From NCBI GenBank assembly GCA_031551275.1, contig JAVBNX010000004.1:1-64000 (forward strand): DNA of 64,000 bases, in the 5' to 3' direction. Below the pieces are notes generated by a model. The model was not told the DNA's origin and did no database searches. It was given only the letters and a program-made list of their open reading frames with translations. The stretch is from JAVBMJ01 sp031551275. Its GTDB lineage: Bacteria; Bacteroidota; Bacteroidia; Bacteroidales; Rikenellaceae. How positions within the stretch are numbered: the first letter of the stretch is position 1; every line of letters begins with the position of its first letter. Shown here piece after piece: positions 52,684-60,354 of this stretch. Made by a program: the position numbers and the translations under genes.

Positions 52684-52744
52684 GCGACACAATGAAAGAA
52701 CAACCCACACGCATAGTGCGAGCTGTCCATCATTTTTGTGTCGC
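52684..52744. repeat. Nested inverted repeats upstream of the XRE gene
   Basis: GCGACACAA at 52684-52692 and TTGTGTCGC at 52736-52744 form nine-base arms enclosing a smaller CGCA-tag-TGCG palindrome. Closer to the gene, CCCACGC/GCGTGGG and TGGGT/ACCCA repeats are also present. The whole leader could fold into several hairpins. Confidence 0.45.
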
Positions 52745-52821
52745 TTGAATTTCCCGATTCTTGAGAACAAAAATATGGACCTACTCATATCGCCGTTTCA
52801 CAACGGCAATACAAATATATA

Positions 52822-53225
52822 AAAATATTTTGCACGGCCCAACCGTCCCTTATTGTTTCCTGACTGCAAGGTGTTACCAGCGCGGGAGCGGCAGCACCTT
52901 ATGCCCTCCCTCCCCTACGGTTAGGGGAGGGAGATGGAGGGAGGGGTAATCGGATCGGACTGCAAGGGAAAAGCGGAAGCGGAAAGGAAGCGAAGCGACC
53001 GCTACGCGACCGCAAATTTCCCGTGCAGGCTTCGGGCTAATTCCTGAAATACGTTTAAAGGCGGAGCCAAGGCGGGGTGGGTTGGCCGGGTCGGGATAAG
53101 GAAAAGCGCGGGCCGTCAGGCCCAAATGGTACCCCGCGTCCTCGCGAGCAGCGAGGGGCGACCGCTTACTGGTACAACAAGGGCGACCGCCTGCACAAGA
53201 AAGGTGCGACCGCACCCAAAGGAAT
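52822..53225. other. Non-coding GC-rich spacer with repeats
   Basis: Between the XRE region and the Pif1-like helicase there is no credible gene. A perfect 12-bp hairpin of the CTCCCTCCCCTA type lies near 52909. The octamer GCGACCGC occurs five times between about 52990 and 53220, and short hairpins GGGCC-GTCA-GGCCC and CCTCG/CGAGG lie near 53115-53155. Open frames here are compositional artefacts. It may be a degraded repeat element. Confidence 0.4.
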
Positions 53226-55412
53226 CTACCCCTCCTTCCCGCTCATAAAATCCCGGACGATCCGCAAAGCCTGATCGCCATAACTCTCTGCGAACACCTT
53301 GCCGATCCCCTTGATCGAGGTCAGTTCTCCGGTCGTGACAGGCAATAGGTTAGATATCCCGATCAGGACCTTCTGCGTGGCGACCACATAGGCGGGCACT
53401 CCCTTCTCGGTGGCCAGGGTGTTGCGCCAGTTGCGCAGGATATCGAACAGGGCCGGGTTGAGGATATCGGCGGCCAGGTCCGGCGGGGCGGATCCATCGG
53501 GGGCGGATCCATTGGGGCCGGGTTTCTCCGGGGCGCTTTTCCCCGTTTTTTTGCCCTTGCCCTCTTTTGCCGTTTTGGTTTTGAGCAGGTCGCCCGCCCC
53601 GGTCTCGACCCCCGCGATCGCCTCGCCCTTCGCTTTTAAATAGACCGGGACCGAGAACCCGTCGCCGCAAGCCGTCAGAGCCGAAAGTTTGATCCGCAAC
53701 TCGCGGGCGGTGCGCTCCAGGCGCTCCTTGAGGGCCTTTTTGACCTCTTTGTTGTCGACCGAGGCCTTGGCGGTCTCAGCGAGCAAGGGCACCAACGCGG
53801 TACATTTTTCCAGGAAATAGGTGCAGCCCTTGGTCACGCGCTCCTTCAGGACGGGGTCAGCGGCGTAATTTTCGCCCATCATGCGGGCGATCTGTCCCCG
53901 GAAACGGGTGCCGATCACCAGGATCTCGTCGTGGAGGGTTTTGGAGTCGGCTTTCCAGCGCTCGGCCAACTTGGGGTAGAGGCGCCAGAGGTGCTCCTCG
54001 ACGTGGCGGCCGGCGGCGGCGTGTTCGCGTGAGAGGGCTTTGAAGTCGAAAAGCTCCTCCAAAAGGGTTTGGTAGTAGTGTTGCTTATGGGCGTCGAGCT
54101 GGTTCTCGGTGGGTTGGAGCTCTTCGGCGCGGCGCGAGAAGGCGTCGACCGTGCTGTCGCTGAAGATCGCGCTTTGGGAGAGGGGGGTGCGCAGGACCAG
54201 GCCCTCCAGGGTGCGGCAACGGCTCAAAGCGACGTAGACCTGGCCGTGGCTGAAGGAGGCGGCCGCGTCGATGATGGCGCGGTCGAAGGTCAGGCCCTGG
54301 CTTTTGTGGATGGTAATGGCCCAGGCGGTGCGCAGGGGGTATTGGGTGTAGACCCCGTCGATGACCTCCTGTATCTCGCCTGTGCTCTCGTCGACGCTGT
54401 ATTTCGCGCTCTCCCATTGGGCCGGGTCGACCTCGATCGGGTCGCCGCCGTTAGCCGGTTGGACCTCGATGTAGTCGTCGCCGATGGCGGTCACGGTGCC
54501 GATCGTGCCGTTCACGTAGCGGCGCTCGGCTTGCAGGTCGTTCTTGCAGAACATGACCTGGGCGTCGAGCTTCAACCGCAACTCGCTCTCGACCGGGTAG
54601 GCGTACTCGGGGAAGTTGCCGTCCACCTCGGCGTGGAAGATGTACTCCCTCTCGGGGAGTTGTTCGAGCTTGCGGTCGTTGATCTGACGGGCCGTGTGGT
54701 TGTGGGAGCACAGGGTGATGTAGCCCTCGCTTTGGGGCGGCTCGAAGCCGGGGCGGTAGCGGGCGTTGAGCGCCTCCAGGGTTTGGGGCGCGACACGGCC
54801 GTCCCGCACCTGGGAGAGCATTTCGATAAAGCCGGCGTCGCTCTGGCGGTAGATGTGCCGCAGCTCGATGCAGGCGTAGGGGGTGGCTCTCAGGGCCATG
54901 CTGTCGAAGAAGTAGGGCGAAGGGTAGTGGCTCCGCAGGATGGCCCACTCGTCCTCGCGCACGACGGGGGAGAGCTGCTGCATATCGCCGATCATGAGCA
55001 GTTGAACCCCGCCGAAGGGCTTGTGGGGGTCGCGGTAGCGGCGCAGGACCTCGTCCACGCTGTCCAGCAGGTCGGCCCTGACCATGCTGATCTCGTCGAT
55101 CACCAGCAGATCGAGGCTCCTGATGATGGCGATCTTGGTCCGGTTGAAGCGGCGGACCTCGCTTTGGGCCCGTTTGATGCCGGGAAGCCAGACCCCGAAG
55201 GGGAGTTGGAAGAAGGAGTGCATGGTTACCCCGCCCGCGTTGATCGCCGCCACGCCCGTCGGGGCGACCACGATCATCCGTTTGTGGGTGATGGAGCGCA
55301 GGTTTTTTAAAAAGGTGGTCTTGCCCGTGCCCGCGCGGCCCGTTAAAAAGACGTTCTCCCCGGTGTTTTCCAGGAAGTCGTGGGCCAGGGCTAATAAGGG
55401 GTTGACTTGCAT
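53226..55412 (-). CDS. Pif1/RecD-like helicase with C-terminal HRDC domain
   Basis: A 728-residue helicase. Motifs: Walker A TGRAGTGKTTFL near residue 28, Walker B VIDEISMVRADL near 108, GDMQQLSPVVRED, then the C-terminal RecA-like half with TIHKSQGLTFDRAIIDAA and VYVALSRCRTLEGL. A low-complexity linker (Lys/Pro/Gly/Asp-rich; short DNA repeats) joins an HRDC domain at the end (LFDILRNWRNTLATEKGVPAYVVA). This is the Bacteroidota Pif1-like type, involved in DNA repair or replication. The minus-strand -7 box lies only four bases before its ATG. Confidence 0.88.
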   Translation of the reverse strand: MQVNPLLALAHDFLENTGENVFLTGRAGTGKTTFLKNLRSITHKRMIVVAPTGVAAINAGGVTMHSFFQLPFGVWLPGIKRAQSEVRRFNRTKIAIIRSLDLLVIDEISMVRADLLDSVDEVLRRYRDPHKPFGGVQLLMIGDMQQLSPVVREDEWAILRSHYPSPYFFDSMALRATPYACIELRHIYRQSDAGFIEMLSQVRDGRVAPQTLEALNARYRPGFEPPQSEGYITLCSHNHTARQINDRKLEQLPEREYIFHAEVDGNFPEYAYPVESELRLKLDAQVMFCKNDLQAERRYVNGTIGTVTAIGDDYIEVQPANGGDPIEVDPAQWESAKYSVDESTGEIQEVIDGVYTQYPLRTAWAITIHKSQGLTFDRAIIDAAASFSHGQVYVALSRCRTLEGLVLRTPLSQSAIFSDSTVDAFSRRAEELQPTENQLDAHKQHYYQTLLEELFDFKALSREHAAAGRHVEEHLWRLYPKLAERWKADSKTLHDEILVIGTRFRGQIARMMGENYAADPVLKERVTKGCTYFLEKCTALVPLLAETAKASVDNKEVKKALKERLERTARELRIKLSALTACGDGFSVPVYLKAKGEAIAGVETGAGDLLKTKTAKEGKGKKTGKSAPEKPGPNGSAPDGSAPPDLAADILNPALFDILRNWRNTLATEKGVPAYVVATQKVLIGISNLLPVTTGELTSIKGIGKVFAESYGDQALRIVRDFMSGKEG

Positions 55413-55416
55413 CAGG

Positions 55417-55442
55417 CAAAGATACGAAAATCGTTATCTTTG
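55417..55442. promoter_or_regulatory. Divergent promoters of the helicase and thioesterase genes
   Basis: TATCTTTG on the minus strand at 55417-55424 and TATCTTTG on the plus strand at 55435-55442 face apart with ten bases between, together forming a CAAAGATA...TATCTTTG palindrome. The helicase ATG follows four bases after its box (leaderless or nearly so); the thioesterase ATG is 18 bases after its box. Confidence 0.6.
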
Positions 55443-55460
55443 CGGCATAAATCCAATGCG

Positions 55461-55862
55461 ATGACGCTGAAAGAATTTTTTAAGAACGACCGGTATGCCG
55501 CCCTCTCCGGGGTGGAGCTTCTGGAGGTGAGCGAGGGGTATGCCCTGGCCCGGATGGAGATCAAAGAGTGCCACCTCAACGCCGGGAATTCGGTGCAGGG
55601 GGGCGCGATCTTCACGCTGGGGGACCTGGCGTTCGCGGCGGCGGTCAATGCCTGCGGACGTGCGGCGGTCTCACTCCAGACCAGCATCTATTACCACAAG
55701 GGGATCAGCGCCGGGACGCTCTTCGCCGAAGCGAAGGCGATAAGGGTCGGCAAAACCACCGGGACGTTCGATGTGCCGATCAGGGACCAGGACGGGGAAC
55801 TGATCGCCACCTTTGTGGCAACGGCGTACCGCATGGATACGCAGCTGCCTGTGGAGGGGTAG
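55461..55862 (+). CDS. PaaI-type hotdog thioesterase
   Basis: A 133-residue single hotdog domain counted from the ATG at 55461 (MTLKEFFKNDRYAAL). The family's catalytic motif region is LNAGNSVQGGAIFTLGDLAFAAAVN near residue 35-60 (the N-x-Q-G-G and the Asp in GDLA). Members hydrolyse acyl-CoA thioesters, such as phenylacetyl or other aromatic/medium-chain CoA, in the cytoplasm. The exact substrate cannot be read. It is divergent from the Pif1-like helicase. Confidence 0.85.
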   Translation: MTLKEFFKNDRYAALSGVELLEVSEGYALARMEIKECHLNAGNSVQGGAIFTLGDLAFAAAVNACGRAAVSLQTSIYYHKGISAGTLFAEAKAIRVGKTTGTFDVPIRDQDGELIATFVATAYRMDTQLPVEG

Positions 55863-55918
55863 CCCGGGGGAGGCCCGGGGTTATATGTGGGCCGGGATGG
55901 CCCGGAAGGCCGTGCGGA

Positions 55919-56248
55919 TCAGGCGGCCTGGAATTCGCGGCACGCTTTGGCGCACTCGGTGCAGACCTGGGCGCACTCCTTGCAGTGGTCGTAGGGGTGC
56001 TTGCCGCACTCGGCGGCGCAGGCCTCGCAGGCTTTGGCACACAGGTCAAGGATCTCTTTGGCGAAGTGCGCTCCCCGGTGGACCAGCGAAAGGGCGGTCA
56101 GGCAGATCTGGGCGCACTCCACATCGAGGCGGATGCAGCCTTTCATCATCATAATGTGTTGCTCGTCAAGGCACGCGTCGTGGCAGTCGTTGCACGCGTG
56201 GACGCACTCGGCCAGCTTGTGGGCGAGGGCTTTGCTGTCGGCTCTCAT
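55919..56248 (-). CDS. Four-helix-bundle Cys-rich copper-binding-type protein (DUF326)
   Basis: A 109-residue protein counted from the ATG at 56248. The Cys-lined helices of the Csp/DUF326 family are evident: ECVHACNDCHDAC, KGCIRLDVECAQIC, DLCAKACEACAAECG and CKECAQVCTECAKAC. Homologues store many Cu(I) ions in the bundle core. No export signal is present, so a cytosolic copper-buffering role is likely. The start is five bases after the small helical gene's stop, so they are co-transcribed. Confidence 0.88.
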   Translation of the reverse strand: MRADSKALAHKLAECVHACNDCHDACLDEQHIMMMKGCIRLDVECAQICLTALSLVHRGAHFAKEILDLCAKACEACAAECGKHPYDHCKECAQVCTECAKACREFQAA

Positions 56249-56253
56249 GGCGG

Positions 56254-56538
56254 CTATTTTTCGTCGTCGAGGTACTCGGAGACCTTGTCGGCCGCCTTCT
56301 TGGCCTGGTGGCGCGCCTTGGAGATCCACTCGTCGGTCTTGTCGTCGATCTTGCCGGCGATCGCGTCGGCCTTGTCGGAGAGCTTGTTGTATTGGACCTT
56401 GGCTTTGATCTTGATCTCTTCCACCAGGTCGGGATCGTAGGAGTTGGCGACGAGGTAGTCGCGGAAGATCTGGATGGCGTCGAGGGCCTGTTTGTCGCTC
56501 AGGCCGGCGTTGAGGAGTTCCTGTTTCAGGTTTTTCAT
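56254..56538 (-). CDS. Small helical protein, unknown function
   Basis: A 94-residue all-helical protein (MKNLKQELLNAGLSDKQAL...). The N-terminal half could form a three-helix unit; the C-terminal half is a basic/acidic coiled coil (KADAIAGKIDDKTDEWISKA then AKKAADKVSEYLDDE) resembling YtxH- or CsbD-like stress proteins, but no family is clear. It precedes the copper-binding-type gene by five bases and may share its stress or metal response. Confidence 0.6.
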   Translation of the reverse strand: MKNLKQELLNAGLSDKQALDAIQIFRDYLVANSYDPDLVEEIKIKAKVQYNKLSDKADAIAGKIDDKTDEWISKARHQAKKAADKVSEYLDDEK

Positions 56539-56594
56539 GGCAAAATGATTTTTAAAGGTCTTTGGAGTAAATACCTTTCAAAATGAGTGCCAGT

Positions 56595-57029
56595 TTATTG
56601 CCGGGTGTAGGTCATCAGGATCTCCGGATGGCCCGTCTGGGGCTCCAACTGCTCGCTGACCGGAGAAAAACCCTGCCGTTTGTAGAACTCCACCGACGAG
56701 GCGTTCTCCTTGTAGACGTTCAGGTTGATGCTGCGGTAAAGGGACTTGGCGTAGCCGAGCAACTCCCGGCCGATGCCGCGGCGCTGCATGCTCGGCTCGA
56801 CGAACAAAGCGGCGATGTGGTTGTTAACCAGGGAGATAAAGCCTAAAATGCGGCTCGAGGTATTGTCCTGCCAGACGTAAGTCTCCGCCCGGGGAAGGTA
56901 GACCTTGATCATGTCGTCCGCTTTGCCCTGCCAGTACTCGGCACCTACGAAGTGGTGGGAAAGGATGGAGGCCTTTACCCAGATCCGGATGACTTCTTGT
57001 GTATCGGGGGTTTCGAATTTGCGTATCAT
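56595..57029 (-). CDS. GNAT-family N-acetyltransferase
   Basis: A 144-residue single GNAT domain. The acetyl-CoA-binding motif is VEPSMQRRGIGRELLGYAKS near residue 80; the C-terminal NVYKENASSVEFYKRQGF motif is typical of YjaB-like acetyltransferases. It probably acetylates a small amine or protein in the cytoplasm; no substrate can be assigned. It is transcribed alone, with ~70 bases to the DUF486 gene. Confidence 0.85.
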   Translation of the reverse strand: MIRKFETPDTQEVIRIWVKASILSHHFVGAEYWQGKADDMIKVYLPRAETYVWQDNTSSRILGFISLVNNHIAALFVEPSMQRRGIGRELLGYAKSLYRSINLNVYKENASSVEFYKRQGFSPVSEQLEPQTGHPEILMTYTRQ

Positions 57030-57098
57030 AGGGGGATCTGATTTACCGTAAAAGTAGATAAATCAGAGGCGATTGGTGCCCGCCCGGAGCGGAATTCA

Positions 57099-57467
57099 CT
57101 ATTTTTTAAAGATGAACCAGACCGCAAGCACGAGCAGACAAAATCCGACCAGGTGGTTCCACCTGAAAGTCTCGTTGCGGAAGGCCAGGGTAACGAAAAG
57201 GGTAAAGACCACCAGCGTGATTACCTCCTGGATCACCTTGAGCTGCCACAGGTTCAAAGGTCCCCCGTTGCCGTCGAAGCCGATCCTATTGGCCGGGACC
57301 TGGAAGCAATATTCGAAAAAGGCGATGCCCCAACTCAGCAACACGACCGCGAAGAGGCTCCATTTGGCGGTCAGGCCCATTTGCGAGAGCTTCAGGTGGC
57401 CGTACCAGGCCAGGGTCATAAAGAGGTTGGAGCAGACTAGCAGGGAGATGGTGGCAAGGGTTTTCAT
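57099..57467 (-). CDS. DMT-superfamily DUF486 membrane protein
   Basis: A 122-residue protein with four transmembrane helices (residues ~4-22, 34-52, 75-97 and 103-121) of the DUF486 type (MKTLATISLLVCSNLFMTLA, ...LSWGIAFFEYCFQVPANRIG). These relate to small multidrug/DMT transporters, function unknown. The ATG at 57467 is 19 bases from a TACCTTTG box on the minus strand. Divergent from mutY. Confidence 0.8.
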   Translation of the reverse strand: MKTLATISLLVCSNLFMTLAWYGHLKLSQMGLTAKWSLFAVVLLSWGIAFFEYCFQVPANRIGFDGNGGPLNLWQLKVIQEVITLVVFTLFVTLAFRNETFRWNHLVGFCLLVLAVWFIFKK

Positions 57468-57486
57468 GCGATAGTGTTTGCGGCGC

Positions 57487-57514
57487 CAAAGGTAGTTTTT
57501 TCTTCGTATCTTTG
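57487..57514. promoter_or_regulatory. Divergent promoters of the DUF486 gene and mutY
   Basis: TACCTTTG on the minus strand at 57487-57494 and TATCTTTG on the plus strand at 57507-57514. The mutY ATG at 57521 is six bases after its box, again giving a leaderless or nearly leaderless transcript. Confidence 0.55.
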
Positions 57515-57520
57515 TTATCG

Positions 57521-58585
57521 ATGGATGATTTATTGAAGGAGATAACCGGCAGGCTGGCAGGTTGGTACCAGGCCAACCGCCGCGATTTGCCGTGGCGGGA
57601 GACATCCGACCCCTACTGCGTGTGGCTCTCGGAGGTCATCCTCCAGCAGACGCGGGTGGCGCAGGGGATGGGGTATTACCATCGTTTTATGGAGCGCTTC
57701 CCGACCGTGGCGGAGTTGGCGACGGCGGAGCTGGACGAGGTGCTCAAACTCTGGCAGGGGTTGGGCTATTACAGCCGGGCGCGCAACCTGCACGCTGCTG
57801 CGAAGGTGGTGGCGGAGCGGTACAGCGGGAGGTTTCCGGCGGATTACGGCGCTTTACGCGCCCTGCCCGGCGTGGGGGATTACACGGCCTCGGCGGTGGC
57901 GTCGATCGCCTTCGGTTTGCCCTGCGCGGTGGTCGACGGGAATGTGCAGCGGGTGCTGGCGCGGGTGTTCGGGATCGATTTACCCGTGGACGGGGCGCAA
58001 GGCAAAAGGGCCTTCGCCGTGCAGGCGCAGGCCTTGCTCGATCCCTTGAGGCCGGGGCTTTCCAACCAGGCGTTGATGGAGTTCGGGGCGTTGCAGTGCG
58101 TGCCTAAAAATCCGGATTGCGGGGGGTGTGTGTTGGGCGCTCTGTGCGTGGCGCGGCGGCAGGGGGCGGTGGAGCGGTTGCCGGTCAAAAAGCAGAAGGC
58201 AGCGGTCAAGACGCGGTGGTTCAACTATCTGGTAATAAGCGACGGGGAGCGGGTTTTGCTCTCACAGCGTGTGGATAAGGATATTTGGCGGGGGCTTTGG
58301 GAGTTTCCGCTCATCGAGGGCGGCAGGGCGTTGGATTACGCGGAGTTGGCCTCGGAGGCGGAGTTCGGGGAACTGATGGATGGGGCGGGCGGGATCGCAC
58401 TGTGCGGGAGCAGGGCCATGCCGCCCCATTTGCTCTCCCACAGGGAGATACGTGCGGTTTTTTACCGCATCCGGGTGGAGCGCTTTACCCCGGCGATGGA
58501 GGCGCGCTACAAGGTCGTGCCCCTTGCGGAGTTGGGGGAGTATGCCGTTTCGCGGTTGATCGAGCGGTATCTGGTCGATATTTAA
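57521..58585 (+). CDS. mutY: A/G-specific adenine glycosylase
   Basis: A 354-residue base-excision repair glycosylase that removes A opposite 8-oxoG. The HhH-GPD fold has LSEVILQQTRVAQG with the catalytic Glu near residue 40, LPGVGDYTASAVASIAFG near 115 and the catalytic Asp in VDGNVQRVLAR. A 4Fe-4S cluster is bound by CVPKNPDCGGCVLGALC (Cx6Cx2Cx5C) near 195. The C-terminal NUDIX-like 8-oxoG recognition domain begins near FNYLVISDGERVLLSQRVD. The ATG at 57521 is chosen because a TTG three codons upstream falls in the -7 box. Confidence 0.95.
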   Translation: MDDLLKEITGRLAGWYQANRRDLPWRETSDPYCVWLSEVILQQTRVAQGMGYYHRFMERFPTVAELATAELDEVLKLWQGLGYYSRARNLHAAAKVVAERYSGRFPADYGALRALPGVGDYTASAVASIAFGLPCAVVDGNVQRVLARVFGIDLPVDGAQGKRAFAVQAQALLDPLRPGLSNQALMEFGALQCVPKNPDCGGCVLGALCVARRQGAVERLPVKKQKAAVKTRWFNYLVISDGERVLLSQRVDKDIWRGLWEFPLIEGGRALDYAELASEAEFGELMDGAGGIALCGSRAMPPHLLSHREIRAVFYRIRVERFTPAMEARYKVVPLAELGEYAVSRLIERYLVDI

Positions 58586-58653
58586 CGTTTGCTTTCCGGT
58601 AGTTTAACACGAGGGTATTAAATTTGAAAGAATACCCTAAAAAACCGGAAAGA

Positions 58654-59226
58654 ATGAAAACAAAATTGACTTTACTCGTTTGCGCCTGCACTTTGGCGCT
58701 GGTTTCATGCACCGGCAATGGCCGCGGGCCCGTGCGCGTGTCGGACGACGGGCCGGTCGTGCTCAAGGATTACGGCGGGTCGCCCGCCGTGCTCGATATC
58801 GACGACTACACCAAGGCCAATGCCGATTTCCGGACCGTACTTTGGACGGGCAAACAATTGCAGGTTACCCTGATGTCGATCCCCCGGGGGGGCGAGGTGG
58901 GCCTCGAGCAGCACATGGATATCGACCAGTTCCTGCGCATCGAGGAAGGGGTGGCCCGGGTGCAGATGGGCGAAAGCAAAGACAACCTGGCCTTCGAAGT
59001 GGTCGCCGAGGGGGACTACGCCATTATGGTGCCCGCTGGGATGTGGCACAACCTGACCAACATCGGCGATGAACCCCTGAAGCTCTACTCGATCTACGCG
59101 CCCGTGGAGCATCCGTTCGGGACGGTGCACAAGACCAAAGCGGAGGCCGATGCTATCGAGGCGGCCGAGGCCGAGCGCCACGACACGACTGCGGATGAGT
59201 TCAACCGCGAGGAGATGACCCTCTAA
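58654..59226 (+). CDS. Cupin-domain lipoprotein
   Basis: A 190-residue protein with a lipobox (TLALVSCTGN), counted from the ATG at 58654 just after a TAAATTTG -7 box (58619-58626). The cupin motifs are EVGLEQHMDIDQFLRIEEGVAR near residue 90 (conserved His/Glu metal ligands) and YAIMVPAGMWHNLTNIGD near 130. It ends in an acidic tail. Unlike the cytoplasmic cupin at 43845 this one is exported. Substrate unknown. Its stop overlaps the convergent SDR gene by four bases. Confidence 0.8.
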   Translation: MKTKLTLLVCACTLALVSCTGNGRGPVRVSDDGPVVLKDYGGSPAVLDIDDYTKANADFRTVLWTGKQLQVTLMSIPRGGEVGLEQHMDIDQFLRIEEGVARVQMGESKDNLAFEVVAEGDYAIMVPAGMWHNLTNIGDEPLKLYSIYAPVEHPFGTVHKTKAEADAIEAAEAERHDTTADEFNREEMTL

Positions 59227-60005
59227 GGGCGTTCGCGTTGCAGCGAGCGGACCAGACTGACCGTCCATGCCCGGGGTAAAAAGCGGGCGGAGAGGGCCAG
59301 CAGGTTGTTCTTTGCCCCGGGGATGGCTACGGCCCTGCCCCGGAGCATCGCTTTGTAGCCGCATCGGGCCACTTGGGCGGCGGAGGAGAGTTTGCGCTCG
59401 TCGAAAAGCCGGTTGCCGCCGGTGTCTGCCGCCTGCTCGAAGCCCGTGTCGGTCGGGCCGGGGCAGAGGGCGGTCAGGGTTACCCCCGTACCCGAAAGCT
59501 CGCTGCCGACGGCTTCGGTCAGGTGCAGCACATAGGCCTTGGTGGCGTAGTAGACCGCCATGTAGGGGCCGGGAAAGAAGGCGGCCATAGAGGCGACATT
59601 CAGGATGCGGCCCTGCTTCCTGGTGGCCATGTCATGGGCGAACAGGCGGGTCAGCGAGGTAAGCGCCATAACGTTCAGGGCGATCATCTGCGACAGTTTT
59701 TCAGCGTCGGCGTCGGCAAAGGGGCCGTAGTCGCCGAATCCGGCGTTATTGACCAGGATGTCGATTTCAACGCCCTGTTCCTTGGTCCAGTCGTGGAGTT
59801 GCCTGGCCGAATCGGGCAATGAGAGGTCCAGGGGCAGGGTCATGACCTGCACGCCGAGCCGGATTTGCAGTTCGACCTTTGCTTCTTCGAGCCTTTTGGC
59901 GTTGCGGGCGACCAATACAAGATCGCCGCCCCGCGAGGCGTGTACCCGGGCGAGCTCCAGGCCGATACCGCCCGAAGCGCCCGTGATCAATGCTGTGTTC
60001 TTCAT
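59223..60005 (-). CDS. Short-chain dehydrogenase/reductase
   Basis: A 260-residue SDR with the cofactor motif TGASGGIG near residue 8, NNAG near 88, catalytic Ser in NVASMAAF and YxxxK in VYYATKAYVLHL near 155. NAD(P)-dependent; typical of the DltE/YqjQ-like group. It lies 41 bases downstream of the STAS gene on the same strand, so it may be the last member of the transporter/partner-switch operon, or be independent. Confidence 0.88.
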   Translation of the reverse strand: MKNTALITGASGGIGLELARVHASRGGDLVLVARNAKRLEEAKVELQIRLGVQVMTLPLDLSLPDSARQLHDWTKEQGVEIDILVNNAGFGDYGPFADADAEKLSQMIALNVMALTSLTRLFAHDMATRKQGRILNVASMAAFFPGPYMAVYYATKAYVLHLTEAVGSELSGTGVTLTALCPGPTDTGFEQAADTGGNRLFDERKLSSAAQVARCGYKAMLRGRAVAIPGAKNNLLALSARFLPRAWTVSLVRSLQRERP

Positions 60006-60046
60006 AACGGGGTGTTTTTCCTCCCCGGTGCAAAAACGGTTCCGCT

Positions 60047-60346
60047 TTACGCGAAACGGAACATGGCGCTGAAGCCGGTCATGTCGAAGACCTCCTTGAT
60101 CTCGGGCTTCATGCCCTGCAGGGTCAGTTGTCCCTGCTTGGAGTTGGCGGCCTTTTGCAGCGAGAGGAACAGGCGCAGGCCCGAGCTGCTGATGTAGTCC
60201 AATGCGGTGCAGTCGAGCACCACATCCTTCATGTCGGAGGCGATGACCGGGGCGACGGCCTTTTCGAAGTCGGGGGCGTTGACGGTGTCCAGACGGCCGG
60301 AGACGGCGATCACGGTTTGGGGTCCTTGCGAGATTTTGATTTCCAT
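60047..60346 (-). CDS. STAS-domain anti-sigma-factor-antagonist-like protein
   Basis: A 99-residue STAS protein (EIKISQGPQTVIAVSGRLDTV then VVLDCTALDYISSSGLRLFLS near residues 45-65). The Ser in YISSSG is the usual phosphorylation site of SpoIIAA/RsbV antagonists. It would be phosphorylated by a GHKL kinase and dephosphorylated by a SpoIIE-type phosphatase; both activities lie in the protein encoded eight bases upstream. No sigma factor is encoded nearby, so the output partner is unclear. Confidence 0.9.
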   Translation of the reverse strand: MEIKISQGPQTVIAVSGRLDTVNAPDFEKAVAPVIASDMKDVVLDCTALDYISSSGLRLFLSLQKAANSKQGQLTLQGMKPEIKEVFDMTGFSAMFRFA

Positions 60347-60354
60347 TGTCTTAT

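Noticed and set aside
52874..53215. 113-codon minus-strand ORF before the Pif1-like helicase
   Set aside because: The product is a low-complexity read-through of hairpins and octamer repeats with no plausible start signal or domain.
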